The notes below the pieces were generated by a model that made no database searches, had not been told where the DNA came from, and worked only from the letters and a program-made list of their open reading frames with translations. Shown one piece after another: positions 63,334-64,000 of a stretch of 64,000 nt of DNA; position 1 is the stretch's first letter; each line of letters opens with the position of its first letter. The translations under genes and the position numbers were made by a program. The DNA is taken from the NCBI GenBank assembly GCA_019187365.1, contig JABARE010000020.1, forward strand, positions 90,176-154,175, written 5' to 3'. This DNA is from Saprospiraceae bacterium. Its GTDB lineage: Bacteria > Bacteroidota > Bacteroidia > Chitinophagales > Saprospiraceae.

Positions 63334-63663
63334 TTAGGATTCACTAAGCTGATCAATTTCCTTTTCAAGCTCTGGAATATCACGCACAATAATTGACCAA
63401 ATTATATCTTCCGAGACACTATCGTAACCATGGGCAATTCGATTTCTAGTGTCCACAATTTTTCTGGCATTCGTCAATTTAAAATTGGGATATACCTTTA
63501 ATATTCTATTTGCAGCTTCCCCAATTATTTCAATATTGCGCTCAATAGCTCTTTTAGTTTTAAGATCATTTTGAAATACTGAGAAATTATTCTTGTCTGG
63601 TTGAAATTCATTAATTTCCCGAATGGCTTGTTTAATTTCGTTAAGCCAAACCTTAAGTTCATT
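63334..63663 (-). pseudogene. HEPN-domain toxin (DUF86-like), start frame disrupted
   Basis: The minus-strand frame encodes about 109 residues: ELKVWLNEIKQAIREINEFQPDKNNF, AIERNIEIIGEAANRILKVYPNF, RKIVDTRNRIAHGYDSVSEDIIWSIIVRDIPELEKEI, with the RNxxxH motif (RNRIAH) of HEPN RNases of the MNT/HEPN toxin-antitoxin type. An in-frame TAA lies just upstream of ELKVWL and no ATG, GTG or TTG begins it; the ATG that overlaps the MNT stop is in another frame. One base of frameshift near 63660 would repair it. Confidence 0.8.
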
Positions 63664-64000
63664 TTACATAGATAAGTACTTTGGTCTGATCGATTTCTTT
63701 TTTTAAGTAAGGATTTTTAATTGCTTTTTGTTCCAACAAGTCAATATGTCTTCTAAACAGATTTTCAAGTTGGGTTTTTAGACTGAAATAACAGTCAGAA
63801 TAATTAATTGGATCTGTTTCGTCAATATCAACAACTAAATCAATGTCGCTATTTAAATTAAATTTATCAGTTGTATTACTCTGACCAATTAAAAGTGCAC
63901 AATTCCTAAGATGCATATTGGACTTTTTCCGCGTTAAAATACCGCTTTACTTTTTCCTTATCTGACTTTGTATTCTTTAGAAAGGAAATTACATCATTCT
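63659..64000 (-). pseudogene. MNT-type nucleotidyltransferase antitoxin, apparently frameshifted
   Basis: The intact downstream frame (63659-63916) has FNLNSDIDLVVDID, the metal-binding D-x-D of minimal nucleotidyltransferases, and the tail LLEQKAIKNPYLKKEIDQTKVLIY. The G-S nucleotide-binding loop is poorly kept (LIGQSNTTDKF). Reading upstream, a different frame carries an MNT-like N-terminus (VISFLKNTKSDKEKVKRYFNAEKVQ) until a TAG at 63906. The two parts fit one gene if a base is gained or lost near 63910. The gene runs off the window. Confidence 0.75.

Noticed and set aside
1..64000. tRNA, tmRNA or rRNA genes
   Set aside because: I scanned intergenic gaps for TΨC-like and anticodon-arm patterns and saw none; a covariance-model search would be decisive.

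Overview
The window is a bacterial chromosome segment from the phylum Bacteroidota, most likely a Saprospiria-type organism (inferred from gene content, not from a search). Evidence: a cluster of Bacteroidota marker families (DUF4270, DUF4290, DUF4834, a short GT5-only starch-synthase-like protein, the SbsA-type Ig lipoprotein), type IX secretion C-terminal sorting domains, PKD domains, almost no Shine-Dalgarno sequences, and repeated use of the Bacteroidota -7 promoter element TAnnTTTG in front of genes. Most of the window is moderately GC-rich; short AT-rich islands lie near 46.3-50, 56 and 63.3-64 kb.

Layout. 0-2.7 kb (minus): a secreted CxxC thioredoxin-like protein (cut by the window edge), an exported hypothetical, an LpxH-type lipid A phosphoesterase and 3-hydroxyanthranilate 3,4-dioxygenase. 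2.8-13.8 kb (plus): an M14 peptidase, YebC, a TMTC-like membrane TPR protein, a GH3/serine-hydrolase fusion, a LolC/E-type permease, a small conserved protein and two exported cyclophilins, one with a PKD domain. 13.9-24.6 kb: TPR protein, EamA transporter, PcrA/UvrD helicase, DUF1624-type membrane acyltransferase, AbgT transporter, a histidine kinase and ATP-dependent PEP carboxykinase. 24.7-31.8 kb is a minus-strand envelope block: two coupled small lipoproteins, LptB-like ATPase, Ig-like lipoprotein, GT2 glycosyltransferase, DUF4834, MsbA-like ABC exporter and RadC. 32-39.6 kb (plus): an unknown protein, RNase R, GT5-like protein, DUF4270 lipoprotein, GlmS and DUF4290. 40.7-46.2 kb: KdsD, rhomboid, O-antigen-ligase-like protein (minus), PheS and HisS.

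46.3-64 kb is the accessory half: a carboxypeptidase-regulatory-like protein, a 5'-truncated LamG/T9SS gene ending in a repeat element, an amidase, a one-component hybrid histidine kinase, a SnoaL-like protein, two T9SS cargo proteins, a zinc-ribbon membrane protein, an MltD-like transglycosylase, two Hsp20 genes, an outer-membrane barrel and a HEPN/MNT toxin-antitoxin pair in which both reading frames look broken.

Working together, KdsD (KDO precursor), LpxH, LptB, the MsbA-like exporter, GlmS and the O-antigen-ligase-like protein supply or move lipopolysaccharide and cell-wall precursors; MltD and the GH3 fusion turn over peptidoglycan. No CRISPR array, defence island, rRNA or tRNA was recognised. 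The most notable non-gene signals are two families of dispersed intergenic repeats, one carrying a 41-bp tandem array; perfect palindromes at convergent gene ends; and a coherent set of TAnnTTTG promoters, some placed so close to the start codon that leaderless mRNAs are implied. I did not find a convincing new multi-gene system.
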